The notes under the pieces: generated by a model
Told to the model about the DNA's origin: nothing
The model's input: only the letters and a program-made list of their open reading frames with translations
Databases searched by the model: none
Made by a program: the position numbers and the translations under genes
Shown here: piece after piece, positions 42,957 to 51,549 of the stretch
Numbering within the stretch: the stretch's first letter is position 1
Layout: each line of letters opens with the position of its first letter
Assembly (NCBI GenBank): GCA_035443185.1
Contig: DAORRV010000007.1
Span: 1-64,000, forward strand
Reading direction: 5' to 3'
Source: UBA2330 sp035443185
GTDB lineage: Bacteria; Bacteroidota; Ignavibacteria; Tepidaquicellales; Tepidaquicellaceae
DNA length: 64,000 nucleotides

Positions 42957-45269
42957 TCAGAACTGCATACTGATTCCGCCTACAGGAAAGAAAGCCCATT
43001 GATAAATAGTCTCAAGACTTTTATAATCTTCATTCCAATAATATGCATATATATTCTGGCGGTCAAATAGATTTTGTATCTCAAGATAAGCAACGAGAGT
43101 CGAACTTTTAAAATTAAATTTTTTATCAATTCTGACATCTACTCTTAAATAATACGGATATCTTGCACTGTTAAAATCGTCAGTAGCATACACGGCACGG
43201 TTCACTTGTTTTGAAGCAACGGGATTGATTGGCGTGTAAGGTCTTCCGCCTGAATATTTAAATTTGAAGCCGGCGAGCCAGCCGTCATTGAACTGGTATC
43301 CGGCGATAAGCGTGAACTGACTTCCCGGATCGAATGCACCGGGCTTTTCTCCGCCAGCAAGTGCTGTAAATCCTGAGTGTATATATGAATAACTTAAAAG
43401 ACCATAAAGTCCGGTATTGGATAATTTTTTTTGTAATGAAATATCAAAACCTTCTGTCGAACCGTTACCTGCACTTACTGCTTCACCAACAATATTAGGT
43501 CCGAAATCCGCTCCCCCATCAATCAGAATATAAGTCGGAATGTCCTGCCATACAGGATAATCTTTATACTGCTTGTAAAAAAATTCGACAGTGGCTTTGA
43601 GATCGCTCGCTAAATAGTGATCAATGCCTGCAATGTAATGTTCGCATCTGATATCATTAAGCCGGAAATTTTCAGGGCTGGCACTGAGCCAGATGTATTC
43701 AGGTGACTGATAATAAATTCCCCATGCAGCATTTAATGAAGTGATCGGTGAGAGCAGGTAAGAAGCTCCGATGCGCGGTGAAAAATAAGTCGGCAGTCTT
43801 AGATAGTCAAAGTAATCAACTCTGATACCTGTATTCAGGATCAGTCTGTCGTCAAATAATTTGTAAGAAAGATTTCCATGCGCAAATAATTTATAAGTAT
43901 TAAAAGAAGTGTTTGTGTTAATTGTATCATAAGCATAACCTGCAGCACTTGTATCACCCCTGAGAAAAATTTCATTGTTTATGCCGGCTAACTTTGTGCC
44001 GATACCGGTGTTCAGCAGCAGCGTTTCAGAAAGCTGATAATTCAGATTTGATCTGACAGTGATCTCATTATTGTCTGCAGTGTTTCGGAATTTCACGTCA
44101 GCAGTTTGTCCATCGATCTGAATTATATAATTATTCAGATAAGTATTTGAAACCACTGTTTCGAGATAACCATTGCGGAAAAGTTTTTTATAATTTAATC
44201 CGAGAGCATATATTTTCTGATCGTCATCTGAATTTCCAAACGGATTATTTTCGGCTGACTCACCTGAGAAATCAATTTTGTCAATTCCTGCAAGTCCTAT
44301 AAGTGTCAGCCTGTCATTCGGACTCAGGTCATAAACAGCTTTGAGATTAAAGTCCCAGTAATTCGGGACAGACGTAAGACGGATGGCATCCTGAATAAGC
44401 TCGAGATAACTTCTCCTTACAGAAAAAAGGAATGAACCGTTCTCTGTAACTGGTCCTTCGATGATCGCTCCGAATCCGGAAATGGAAAGATTTATATCTC
44501 CGTAAAATGATTTTCGGTTTCCCTCGCGAAAACTAATATCAACCACACCTGAAAGCCTGTCTCCGTATAAAGACGGAAATCCGCCGGTCAGCATGGTCGT
44601 TTCGAAAATGAATTTGGAATTTATAAATCCGATTGCGCCGCTTGATGAACCTTCTGTGCCAAAGTGATTTATATTCGGAATATCGATGCCGTCTATAATA
44701 ATAAGATTTTCTGCAGGTGATCCGCCTCTGACTATGATATCATTTCTCTGATCATTACCAATGGCAATGCCCGGAGCAGACTGCAGCATACGGGAAATAT
44801 CTTCCGTAGCACCCGGTGCACGGCGGATCTCCTCGTAGTCAAGATTAATAGAGCTGAGATTTACGTCCGAGCTTTGTATAAAAAAATTTCCTTCAACATC
44901 TATTACAGAAGTTTTATATCCTTTTGGTTTTATTTTTACTGTAAGTTCAAGAGGTTTGCTTGCATATAAAACGAGATCTGATCTAACCATCGGTTCATAT
45001 CCGGCAGCAGTGATCTGAATCTGATATGAATCATATTTCAGATTATCAAAATAAAATTCACCTTCGGAATTTGTCCCTGTCTTAAATTTCGTCCTTAAAA
45101 TTTCAATAACCGCTCCCTCGACAGGAGCTTCAGTCTCATTGTCAATTATCTTCCCTTTTAATATTCCATTATCTTTGTCAGGATTAGTATAATCTGTTTT
45201 ATCCGATTGGGATAAAGAAATATTTGAGCAAATTAAAATAATGGAAACAATAAACAGGCGGATCAGCAT
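42957..45269 (-). CDS. TonB-dependent receptor with N-terminal carboxypeptidase-like domain
   Basis: 770 residues. A signal peptide (about 1-20) precedes a CarboxypepD_reg-like beta domain (about 37-115, 'LKGKIIDNETEAPVEGAVIE', 'GTNSEGEFYFDNL'). Next come a plug domain (about 140-240, 'APGATEDISRMLQSAPGIAI', 'IIVRGGSPAENLIIIDGI') and a barrel ending 'FPVGGISMQF' with C-terminal Phe. This is the common Bacteroidota type that imports large or scarce substrates with TonB energy. No SusD partner or dedicated TonB is beside it, so the substrate cannot be guessed. Confidence 0.92.
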   Translation of the reverse strand: MLIRLFIVSIILICSNISLSQSDKTDYTNPDKDNGILKGKIIDNETEAPVEGAVIEILRTKFKTGTNSEGEFYFDNLKYDSYQIQITAAGYEPMVRSDLVLYASKPLELTVKIKPKGYKTSVIDVEGNFFIQSSDVNLSSINLDYEEIRRAPGATEDISRMLQSAPGIAIGNDQRNDIIVRGGSPAENLIIIDGIDIPNINHFGTEGSSSGAIGFINSKFIFETTMLTGGFPSLYGDRLSGVVDISFREGNRKSFYGDINLSISGFGAIIEGPVTENGSFLFSVRRSYLELIQDAIRLTSVPNYWDFNLKAVYDLSPNDRLTLIGLAGIDKIDFSGESAENNPFGNSDDDQKIYALGLNYKKLFRNGYLETVVSNTYLNNYIIQIDGQTADVKFRNTADNNEITVRSNLNYQLSETLLLNTGIGTKLAGINNEIFLRGDTSAAGYAYDTINTNTSFNTYKLFAHGNLSYKLFDDRLILNTGIRVDYFDYLRLPTYFSPRIGASYLLSPITSLNAAWGIYYQSPEYIWLSASPENFRLNDIRCEHYIAGIDHYLASDLKATVEFFYKQYKDYPVWQDIPTYILIDGGADFGPNIVGEAVSAGNGSTEGFDISLQKKLSNTGLYGLLSYSYIHSGFTALAGGEKPGAFDPGSQFTLIAGYQFNDGWLAGFKFKYSGGRPYTPINPVASKQVNRAVYATDDFNSARYPYYLRVDVRIDKKFNFKSSTLVAYLEIQNLFDRQNIYAYYWNEDYKSLETIYQWAFFPVGGISMQF

Positions 45270-45368
45270 CTGAATATTTAATTTATAAAAAATTGTTTAT
45301 CAAAATATATTTATCGTCTGTCTAATTAAAGTTAATAATGTGAGGTTTTAATTCTAATTTTGAATATT

Positions 45369-45473
45369 GCCTCAAAGACTCCAAGTGAATAACAATAAAT
45401 CTATTATCTGAATGATGAATGGAGTGAGTTTTTAATTTTTTTTAACTTTGAGGCTTAGTGTCTTAGAGGTAAC
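45369..45473. repeat. Period-8 palindromic element (copy 6)
   Basis: Left arm 45369-45385 (GCCTCAAA GACTCCAA G) and right arm 45446-45473 (CTTTGAGG CTTAGTGT CTTAGAGG). It occupies the spacer (45270-45577) between the divergent TonB receptor and VOC genes; the rest of the spacer is AT-rich with no further feature seen. Confidence 0.75.
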
Positions 45474-45577
45474 TATATTCTATTTTGTTAAATCCGACAT
45501 CTAAGATAAATTTTTATAATTTTATAATAAGATTATTATTGTATTTTAGATTTAAAATCAAAAATAAAATCAGAAAT

Positions 45578-46444
45578 ATGAGAAAAAAGATTTCAGTAAT
45601 TTCAAAATTATTATTTATATCAGCACTGGCATTGATCTGGTTTGGCAGCCGGTCGGGAAATGTTTCTTCAGACAGTTCATCTCCGGAGGGATATAAATAC
45701 GGGCAGGTAGTATGGAGAGATCTCGTCACGCCAAATCCAAAAGCAGCAGCAGAATTTTATAATAAAGTATTCGGATGGACCTCGTCGCAGGTCGGCACTG
45801 ATGAGCAGCCATACTGGGTTTTTAAAAGCAACGGAAAACCAGTTGGCGGAATGCATCTGATGTCAGAAGCAAGAAAAGGAGCTGGCGGAGAATGGGTGCA
45901 GTATTATTCTGTGAGTTCACTCGAAGATGTAATCAAAAAATCAAAGACAGCAGGAGGAGAATTGGTAGTGTCACCGTTGGAAGTGGAAGGACGCGGAACA
46001 GTTGCACTTATTTCAGATCCGCAGAAAGCATATTTTGCATTGTTAAAACCTGAGAAAGGAAATTTCAGTGATGCAAAACCAATGGATTATGAATTTCTCT
46101 GGAATGAACTCTGGTCAAATGATATTGATAAATCGGTTGAATTTTATAAGTCAACTTTCGGATCAACGACAGAGACGAAAGAAGATGATGACAGACCATA
46201 TACTTTGCTCCTTAATAATAATCAGCCGATTTCAGGAATAATAAAAAACCCCGTTGACAATGTCAGAAGCCACTGGATGCAGTACGTGAAAGTCTCTGAT
46301 GTAAAATCTATTGAGCAGAAAGCAATTGACGCAGGAGCAAAAATGATAATCAAATCAGACTCTACCGTCAGAAAAGGTACTGTATCGATCTTTACCGATC
46401 CGACCGGTGCACCGATCGCAATTCAGAAATGGCCGATCGAATAA
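45578..46444 (+). CDS. Exported VOC protein with two glyoxalase-like domains
   Basis: The start at 45578 (MRKKISVISKLLF) gives a clean signal peptide; an upstream in-frame TTG at 45485 would add 31 unlikely residues. Two VOC modules follow (about 45-155, 'WRDLVTPNPKAAAEFYNKVFG'-type opening in parts, and about 165-288, 'WNELWSNDIDKSVEFYKSTFG'-type). Both keep 'KAAAEFY/KSVEFY' and terminal 'DP' loops. The region after the signal, 'WFGSRSGN', has Ser where a lipobox Cys would be expected. Substrate unknown. An unrelated-strand TonB receptor lies upstream. Confidence 0.82.
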   Translation: MRKKISVISKLLFISALALIWFGSRSGNVSSDSSSPEGYKYGQVVWRDLVTPNPKAAAEFYNKVFGWTSSQVGTDEQPYWVFKSNGKPVGGMHLMSEARKGAGGEWVQYYSVSSLEDVIKKSKTAGGELVVSPLEVEGRGTVALISDPQKAYFALLKPEKGNFSDAKPMDYEFLWNELWSNDIDKSVEFYKSTFGSTTETKEDDDRPYTLLLNNNQPISGIIKNPVDNVRSHWMQYVKVSDVKSIEQKAIDAGAKMIIKSDSTVRKGTVSIFTDPTGAPIAIQKWPIE

Positions 46445-46515
46445 ATAACAGAATATAATTTCTCAGATAATTGATCAGAACGATTTACTGAATAAAAAAT
46501 TTTAACAATAAAAAA

Positions 46516-46704
46516 ATGAACAAAATAATTTTATATATTTTAATTGCAATAACAGCTTTTACAGTCTATTCATGCGCAGGAGTTACGGTTAGTTCGGGAG
46601 TGGGATATGGAATGTACGGCGGACCATACGGATACGGCACATATGGTTATTCACCCCGGGTTAATGTTGGCATGTACGGTGGTGGGTTCAGGTATTATCC
46701 GTGA
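46516..46704 (+). CDS. Small Gly/Tyr-rich lipoprotein
   Basis: 62 residues with a lipoprotein signal (lipobox TVYSC, Cys about 20). The mature part is made almost only of Gly, Tyr, Val and Pro ('YGMYGGPYGYGTYGY'). Such small lipoproteins are common in Bacteroidota and usually of unknown role. It lies 71 bases after the VOC gene on the same strand. Confidence 0.7.
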   Translation: MNKIILYILIAITAFTVYSCAGVTVSSGVGYGMYGGPYGYGTYGYSPRVNVGMYGGGFRYYP

Positions 46705-46898
46705 TGATTAAATTTAAAAAAAAGATTTTTAATAATTTTTGTACAGCAACTATATAAGTTTACCGTGTCTGAATTAAATTTAAAATTCAGACTTTAAATC
46801 TTTAGGATCTTTTTTCAAAATTCAATCAGTCATAAATTTATTATTCCCTTATCAAAATAAATTTGTCGCATTAAACCCCTAATAATGGCGTAAATGCA

Positions 46899-46931
46899 TT
46901 TTGAATAATAATCAAAATAATGGTATCTTTG
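46899..46931 (+). promoter_or_regulatory. Bacteroidota-type promoter of the single-domain VOC gene
   Basis: TTTTG at 46899-46903 and TATCTTTG at 46924-46931, 20 bases apart, match the -33/-7 pattern TTTG/TAnnTTTG of Bacteroidota. The coding start is 68 bases downstream. Confidence 0.7.
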
Positions 46932-46998
46932 TAAAAGCTGCTGAATGAATTTAAAATAATCATCAGCGGAATTAAAAAAATTTAAATAAATAATTATC

Positions 46999-47415
46999 AT
47001 GAGTAAAAAAATGTGTCCTGTAGTTCATTTTGAAATGCCATATGAAGACAAAAGCCGTGCAATTGATTTCTATGAAAAGGTATTCGGATGGAGATCGCAG
47101 ATGCTCGGTCCTGAAATGGGGAATTATGTGGTCGTGTCAACTTCTGAAACTGATGAAAAAACTCACATGCCAAAAGAGCCCGGTAAGATAGGCGGCGGTT
47201 TATTTGAAAAGACTGAAAACAATAAAAGTACTTCCGTTGTGATTGCTGTCGAGGATATTCAGGCTGCCATGAAAAATGTAGCCGATGCAGGCGGTGAAGT
47301 ATTAGGAGGTATGAATCCGGGAGAGCCTGATGATATTCCGGGAGTCGGACTTTACTGTGCAATTAAAGACAGTGAAGGAAATCTCGTCGGAATTCTTCAG
47401 CCAAAAGGGATGTAA
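46999..47415 (+). CDS. VOC family protein, single-domain
   Basis: 138 residues. The opening 'VVHFEMPYEDKSRAIDFYEK' (about 8-27) and 'FGWRSQMLGPEMGNYVVVST', the central 'KIGGGLFEK' and the closing 'IKDSEGNLVGILQPKGM' are typical of VOC proteins of the glyoxalase/bleomycin resistance fold. No signal peptide, so cytoplasmic. It has its own promoter and terminator and is thus monocistronic. The substrate is not predictable. Confidence 0.88.
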   Translation: MSKKMCPVVHFEMPYEDKSRAIDFYEKVFGWRSQMLGPEMGNYVVVSTSETDEKTHMPKEPGKIGGGLFEKTENNKSTSVVIAVEDIQAAMKNVADAGGEVLGGMNPGEPDDIPGVGLYCAIKDSEGNLVGILQPKGM

Positions 47416-47446
47416 ATTTTCTTTTTGAATTTTATTTTTACTTTAG

Positions 47447-47475
47447 ACGTCAGGATATTTTGTTCTGACGTTTTT
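47447..47475 (+). terminator. Rho-independent terminator after the VOC gene
   Basis: ACGTCAG-N11-CTGACGT stem (7 bp, 47447-47471) followed by T's. Nearly the same hairpin recurs at 48226-48254. Confidence 0.85.
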
Positions 47476-47546
47476 AATTTATACTTATCAGTTTAATATT
47501 AATATATACACATTATGAAAAGAGTTCTCTTTAATAATTTAAACAA

Positions 47547-47577
47547 TTGAATCTCATTTTCTAAATCAATAATTTTG
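47547..47577 (+). promoter_or_regulatory. Bacteroidota-type promoter, first copy of a duplicated cassette
   Basis: TTG at 47547-47549 and TAATTTTG at 47570-47577, spaced by 20 bases, precede a gene starting at 47607. The surrounding AAACAATTGAAT...TTTTCTAAAT is repeated upstream of the next gene. Confidence 0.72.
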
Positions 47578-47606
47578 CTCATTCATAAAATTAATAAAAA
47601 TCATTA

Positions 47607-48128
47607 ATGAAAACTCTCTCCTGTATTATTATTGCTCTTACTTTTTTTATTTTTTCAGAAAATTCTTATTCTCAGTCTTGGCTTCCAAAACCGGTCGAAT
47701 CGGTTTATGCTGATGCCCTGACCGGTACATGGACCTCAGAGCCTTACGAGTTCATGGGAAATACTAACACAGATGTTGTAACTTGCAGCAAAATTCTGAA
47801 CAGTCAGTATCTTGAGATCGATTTTAAAAGAACTGATAACACCGGATTCACATATGAAGGAAAAGAAATTGTTTCTGTTAGTCCAGACGGAAATATGAAT
47901 GGAATGTATTACGACATTATGGGAAAAGAAAAGGCTTTATCTTATACCGGTTCAAAAGACGGAGATAAGCTGATACTCATGGGTATAAGTCCTGTAGGTA
48001 AAGGTTCACGTGAAATAATCATTGACGGAAACACAATGACTCACAATGTTAAATTCGTAATGTCTGATGATGCAGATTCTTCAGCACCCGAACAAAATAT
48101 TAAGATCATTTATAATAAAACGAATTAA
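47607..48128 (+). CDS. Exported lipocalin-like / DUF1579-like protein
   Basis: 173 residues with a signal peptide (about 1-22). The beta-rich body has 'LTGTWTSEPYEFMG' near 38, a 'YLEIDFKRTDNTGFTYEGKE' strand pair and a Gly-Ser-rich turn. This resembles small lipocalin-like or DUF1579-type beta-barrels, but the match is weak and the function unknown. It is framed by a promoter and a terminator of its own. Confidence 0.6.
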   Translation: MKTLSCIIIALTFFIFSENSYSQSWLPKPVESVYADALTGTWTSEPYEFMGNTNTDVVTCSKILNSQYLEIDFKRTDNTGFTYEGKEIVSVSPDGNMNGMYYDIMGKEKALSYTGSKDGDKLILMGISPVGKGSREIIIDGNTMTHNVKFVMSDDADSSAPEQNIKIIYNKTN

Positions 48129-48225
48129 TATTTTTTAATTTATTGTGATCTGTTTTTTGCAAATTTTAAGCGGCAGTAAATTATTAAAAAGCTCACTTTC
48201 AACTTAAATAATTTTTTTAAATAAG

Positions 48226-48254
48226 ACGTCAGGAATATTCTTTCTGACGTTTTT
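48226..48254 (+). terminator. Rho-independent terminator, second copy
   Basis: ACGTCAG-N11-CTGACGT (48226-48250) followed by T's, nearly identical to the hairpin at 47447. Confidence 0.85.
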
Positions 48255-48324
48255 ATCTTTATAAATCCATCCTGATTAGCTGACTTCAGTTATTGAAAAG
48301 ATATATCGTCTAGAATTTAAACAA

Positions 48325-48355
48325 TTGAATTTTATTTTCTAAATTTATACTTTTG
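48325..48355 (+). promoter_or_regulatory. Bacteroidota-type promoter, second copy of a duplicated cassette
   Basis: TTG at 48325-48327 and TACTTTTG at 48348-48355 with a 20-base spacer. AAACAATTGAAT and TTTTCTAAAT are shared with the promoter at 47547. It precedes the GH16-like lipoprotein gene by about 39 bases. Confidence 0.72.
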
Positions 48356-48393
48356 CTCACCCCCATATTATTTAAAATTAAATTAAAACTCTC

Positions 48394-49413
48394 ATGAAAA
48401 GTCTTATCATTTTATTTTTATCACTATTATTAATTTCGTGCGGCGGATCGGATGATAATGAATCGAACTTGGCATCTCAGGCTGAAACCATTTATGCACC
48501 GGCTGAGAGAACAGATGACGATGATGACTTAGATAATGATAATGTAATGATGAGAGGAAACTGTACACCGCCGAATTTAAAACTCGATGTCAATATCAAC
48601 AGAAAATACTGCAAAACAGATGACTGTCTGATAGAATTTGCAGGATACTGGTGGTGGACAAATTATCAATACACCGGATCACCAAACTGGTTCTGGAATC
48701 AGGGGCAGGCATGGAGTCCGGGCAATGCATCAGTTGACAGTGAAGGTCTTCACCTGAGAGTAAAAAAAGATGACCTCGGAGGCGGACTGGACTGGATGGC
48801 GTCTGAAGTAGTTGCAGTTTATAAAAGCGATAAGAAAACTCTTGCAGGCACAGGATACGGAACCTACCTTGTTTCAGCCCGCGTAAAAAGTGCTGATTCA
48901 TGGGATAAGCTTGATAAGAATGTTGCATTCGGATTGTTTACTTTTCAAAATGACAGAACCGGTCCGGTAAACAATCCATACAGAGAGATCGACCTTGCGG
49001 AGATTTCAAGATGGGGCACACCGCCAAACAGCAATGTCAGCGACACAAGACTTTATACAGGAAATGCCCAGTTCGCAATTCAGGAATGGGATAAAAATCA
49101 GAAGAACCTTCACAGATATACCATCAGCAACAATGTAAAAGAAATTACGCTGGTTATGAAATGGACTAATGAAAAAACGCCGGTTACATTCTCACAGTAC
49201 AACGGAATTTATACACTGGATAATCTTCCCGCAACACCTAATAATACATTCACGACTGCCGCCGATCAGAACCAGTACGTACCTGCAGACGGCTGTCAGC
49301 TTTTTCATATGAATCTGTGGATGGGAAATTATGGTCAGGGAAATAAACATCCGGGACCGAGCAATAATCAGGTGCAGGAAGTGGTGGTGACTAATTTTCA
49401 ATATAAACCCTGA
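48394..49413 (+). CDS. GH16-like (concanavalin-fold) lipoprotein
   Basis: 339 residues with lipobox LLISC (Cys about 16) and an acidic linker (DDDDDLDNDN). A jelly-roll domain follows with 'EVVAVYKS', 'GYGTYLVSARVKS' and, at about 200, 'REIDLAEISRWG'. The ExDxxE spacing in EIDLAE is the catalytic signature of family 16 glycoside hydrolases, which cut beta-1,3/1,4-glucans and related polymers. It lacks the longer flanks of classic GH16, so a lectin or remote homologue is possible. Probably displayed on the outer membrane. Confidence 0.75.
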   Translation: MKSLIILFLSLLLISCGGSDDNESNLASQAETIYAPAERTDDDDDLDNDNVMMRGNCTPPNLKLDVNINRKYCKTDDCLIEFAGYWWWTNYQYTGSPNWFWNQGQAWSPGNASVDSEGLHLRVKKDDLGGGLDWMASEVVAVYKSDKKTLAGTGYGTYLVSARVKSADSWDKLDKNVAFGLFTFQNDRTGPVNNPYREIDLAEISRWGTPPNSNVSDTRLYTGNAQFAIQEWDKNQKNLHRYTISNNVKEITLVMKWTNEKTPVTFSQYNGIYTLDNLPATPNNTFTTAADQNQYVPADGCQLFHMNLWMGNYGQGNKHPGPSNNQVQEVVVTNFQYKP

Positions 49414-49514
49414 TCAATATTAAATATTAAATTTTAAATATTAAATGTTTGGAGCTGAAATAATTAACTGGCTTTGTAAGACCTTACTAATTTTATAATA
49501 GCAGTTGATCTCGT

Positions 49515-49769
49515 TTGAGCCGATGTTGATGTTTAAAAAGTTTGCGAATAAAAAAGTGTGTTTTGAATTAAATAACTATGCAAACTTTTTTATCACCAAC
49601 AATCGTGAATGTTCAATTATAAATGTTCAATGTGCAGTGATTTTCCCGGGACGGCGAAATATTTTGAGCCCCGGTTAAGTTTCTATAAGTTTGCGAATAA
49701 ATAAGTATGATTTGAATTTAAAACCTGTGTAAACTATTTGATCAGATATTGCAAATGTCCAATGATCTT
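49515..49769 (+). repeat. AAGTTTGC hairpin repeat, two tandem copies upstream of the serine hydrolase
   Basis: Copy 1 (49515-49645) and copy 2 (49663-49769) share TTGAGCC, AAGTTTGCGAATAAA, TTTGAATT, GTAAAC/GCAAAC and AATGTYCAATG blocks in the same order. AAAAAGTTTGC and GCAAACTTTTTT in copy 1 are inverted, so each unit can fold into a hairpin. A third copy lies on the other side of the gene at 51008. The rest of the spacer 49414-49837 is AT-rich with a short ATATTAAAT repeat at its start. Confidence 0.75.
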
Positions 49770-49837
49770 CATATCGGAGTCTCCGGTAAATTTAAATCAA
49801 TAAAACAATTTCATGTTTATTATAACTTTTAAATTAT

Positions 49838-50998
49838 TTGATGAAAAAAATATATATAAATCTATTTGTCTGCCTGATCTTTTTAAATTCTGTAAATGTA
49901 TCCGGATTTCAGAAAATAATTAGCAGTGAAAATGTAAGTTCCCCGGTTCCATTCAGTGATCTTGAAACTTTGTTAGACAATACAGTCGCTCAGACATTTC
50001 AGGATCTGAAGATCCCCGGTGCTATAATAGGTGTCTGGAAAGGTAATGAAAAATATATAAAGACCTTTGGAGTTTCAGATCTTGAAACCGGTACGCCGAT
50101 TAAAGCAGATGACAACATGAGAATCGGCAGCATTACAAAGACCTTTACCGGTACTGTGGTGCTTCAGCTTTTTGACGAAGGAAAATTAAATCTTAGCGAT
50201 AAGCTTTCACTGTATTTTCCTGACTATCCAAACGGAGACAGTATTACAATAACGATGCTCGGAAATATGACAAGCGGAATTTATAATTATTCCGATGATG
50301 AACATTTTGTAAAGGAATTGATTAATAATTTAAACAGAACCTTTACACCGGATGAATTAATAGATATCGCAAAATCCCACCCTCCATATTTTTCACCGGG
50401 TACAGGTTTTCATTATTCTAATTCCAATACTGTATTGCTTGGAATGATCGTTGAAAAGATAACGGGTAATAGTCTTGCAGATGAGATCCGCAGCAGAATT
50501 TTAATTCCGCTTGATATGACGAAAACCATTTTTTCAAATGATACTTATTTTCCTGAACCTCACGCAAACGGTTATATATATTTGGATTCCCTTCAGACAT
50601 CACCAACAGATGTAACAATACAAAATCCAGGCTGGGGTTGGGCTGCCGGAGCTATCATTTCGAACCTTGAAGATGTTCATAAGTATGCAAAAAAAGTTGC
50701 TGATGGAAGTCTTATCAGCAGAAATGCCCAGACAGACAGGGAAAAATGGGGAGAGGTATTCATTCCCACATCAGGTGCCTGGAAAGGAAAAGATCTTAGA
50801 TACGGATTTGCACTTGCGGATTTTGAAGGTGCGATAGGACATAACGGAGGAATACCTGGCTTTAACAGTTTTATGGGTTACATACCCGATTCTGATATTA
50901 CAATAATTATACTATGTAATATGCAGGACAACTTGGAAGGAATAGGACCGGCTGATTTTCTTGCAATGAAAATAGTGGAAACTTTTAAGAATAATTAA
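49838..50998 (+). CDS. Exported serine hydrolase (beta-lactamase class C / DD-peptidase family)
   Basis: 386 residues, signal peptide about 1-23. The three active-site motifs are in order: SITK (SxxK, about 98), HYSNSN (YxN, about 190) and HNGGIPG (HxG, about 330). Such proteins act as DD-peptidases, esterases or beta-lactamases in the periplasm; sequence alone does not tell which. It has no operon partner and is flanked on both sides by copies of one repeat family. Confidence 0.88.
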   Translation: MMKKIYINLFVCLIFLNSVNVSGFQKIISSENVSSPVPFSDLETLLDNTVAQTFQDLKIPGAIIGVWKGNEKYIKTFGVSDLETGTPIKADDNMRIGSITKTFTGTVVLQLFDEGKLNLSDKLSLYFPDYPNGDSITITMLGNMTSGIYNYSDDEHFVKELINNLNRTFTPDELIDIAKSHPPYFSPGTGFHYSNSNTVLLGMIVEKITGNSLADEIRSRILIPLDMTKTIFSNDTYFPEPHANGYIYLDSLQTSPTDVTIQNPGWGWAAGAIISNLEDVHKYAKKVADGSLISRNAQTDREKWGEVFIPTSGAWKGKDLRYGFALADFEGAIGHNGGIPGFNSFMGYIPDSDITIIILCNMQDNLEGIGPADFLAMKIVETFKNN

Positions 50999-51007
50999 GA
51001 AACTTTA

Positions 51008-51140
51008 TTTGAGCTGTTGTTGATGTTTAAAAAAAGTTTGTGAATAAATAAGTATTACTTGATTTAAAATCCACTGCAAACTTTCTGTACACCAACAATT
51101 TCGAATTTTCAATATTAAATGTTCCATGTGCAATGATTTT
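51008..51140 (+). repeat. AAGTTTGC hairpin repeat, third copy
   Basis: TTGAGCTGTTGTTGATGTTT, AAAAAAAGTTTGTGAATAAA, the inverted GCAAACTTT and AATGTTCCATGTGCAATGATTTT follow the order of the copies at 49515 and 49663 and lie in the same orientation, just after the serine hydrolase stop. Confidence 0.75.
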
Positions 51141-51296
51141 CTATCGGCAGCATAATCTTAATATAAAATTTTAAAACAATATATGAACTTAAAGAAGTCT
51201 ATTCAATCTTTTCGGACTCAGACGATTTCACCAGCGTCAGCTTGCAACAACCCCCTCCGCTCCCCCTTTTTTGAGACTGTCTCAAAACATCTGTTC

Positions 51297-51374
51297 TTAC
51301 CACTGAGACACCAAGACACAAAGGAAAAAAGTTAAAAAATATTAATCTTTGTGACTTAGTGTCTTTGTGGTGAA
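51297..51374. repeat. Period-8 palindromic element (copy 7)
   Basis: Left arm CACTGAGA CACCAAGA CACAAAGG (51301-51323) and right arm CTTTGTGA CTTAGTGT CTTTGTGG (51347-51371) are inverted around an AT-rich centre. Near-inverted AGACTGTCT (51275) and CAGACAGACT (51391) lie outside. The rest of the 50999-51549 spacer holds a pyrimidine-rich stretch (51250-51270) and AT-rich simple repeats. Confidence 0.75.
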
Positions 51375-51549
51375 ATTATTTAACTGTTATCAGACAGACT
51401 CTTTTAAGGGAGGAATACTTATGAATTATTCTTAATCATGCTATTAAAATTACAGGCTTTTTATTCGTAATTCGTAATTTTAATTGCAATTGATTTATCA
51501 AGACTTTGCTGTTTGGAAGATTCTTAATTTCTAATTTTTAATTCTCAAT

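Noticed and set aside
46997..47362. 121-codon minus-strand frame opposite the VOC gene
   Set aside because: Gln/His/Arg-rich composition and complete overlap with a clear VOC domain that has its own promoter and terminator.
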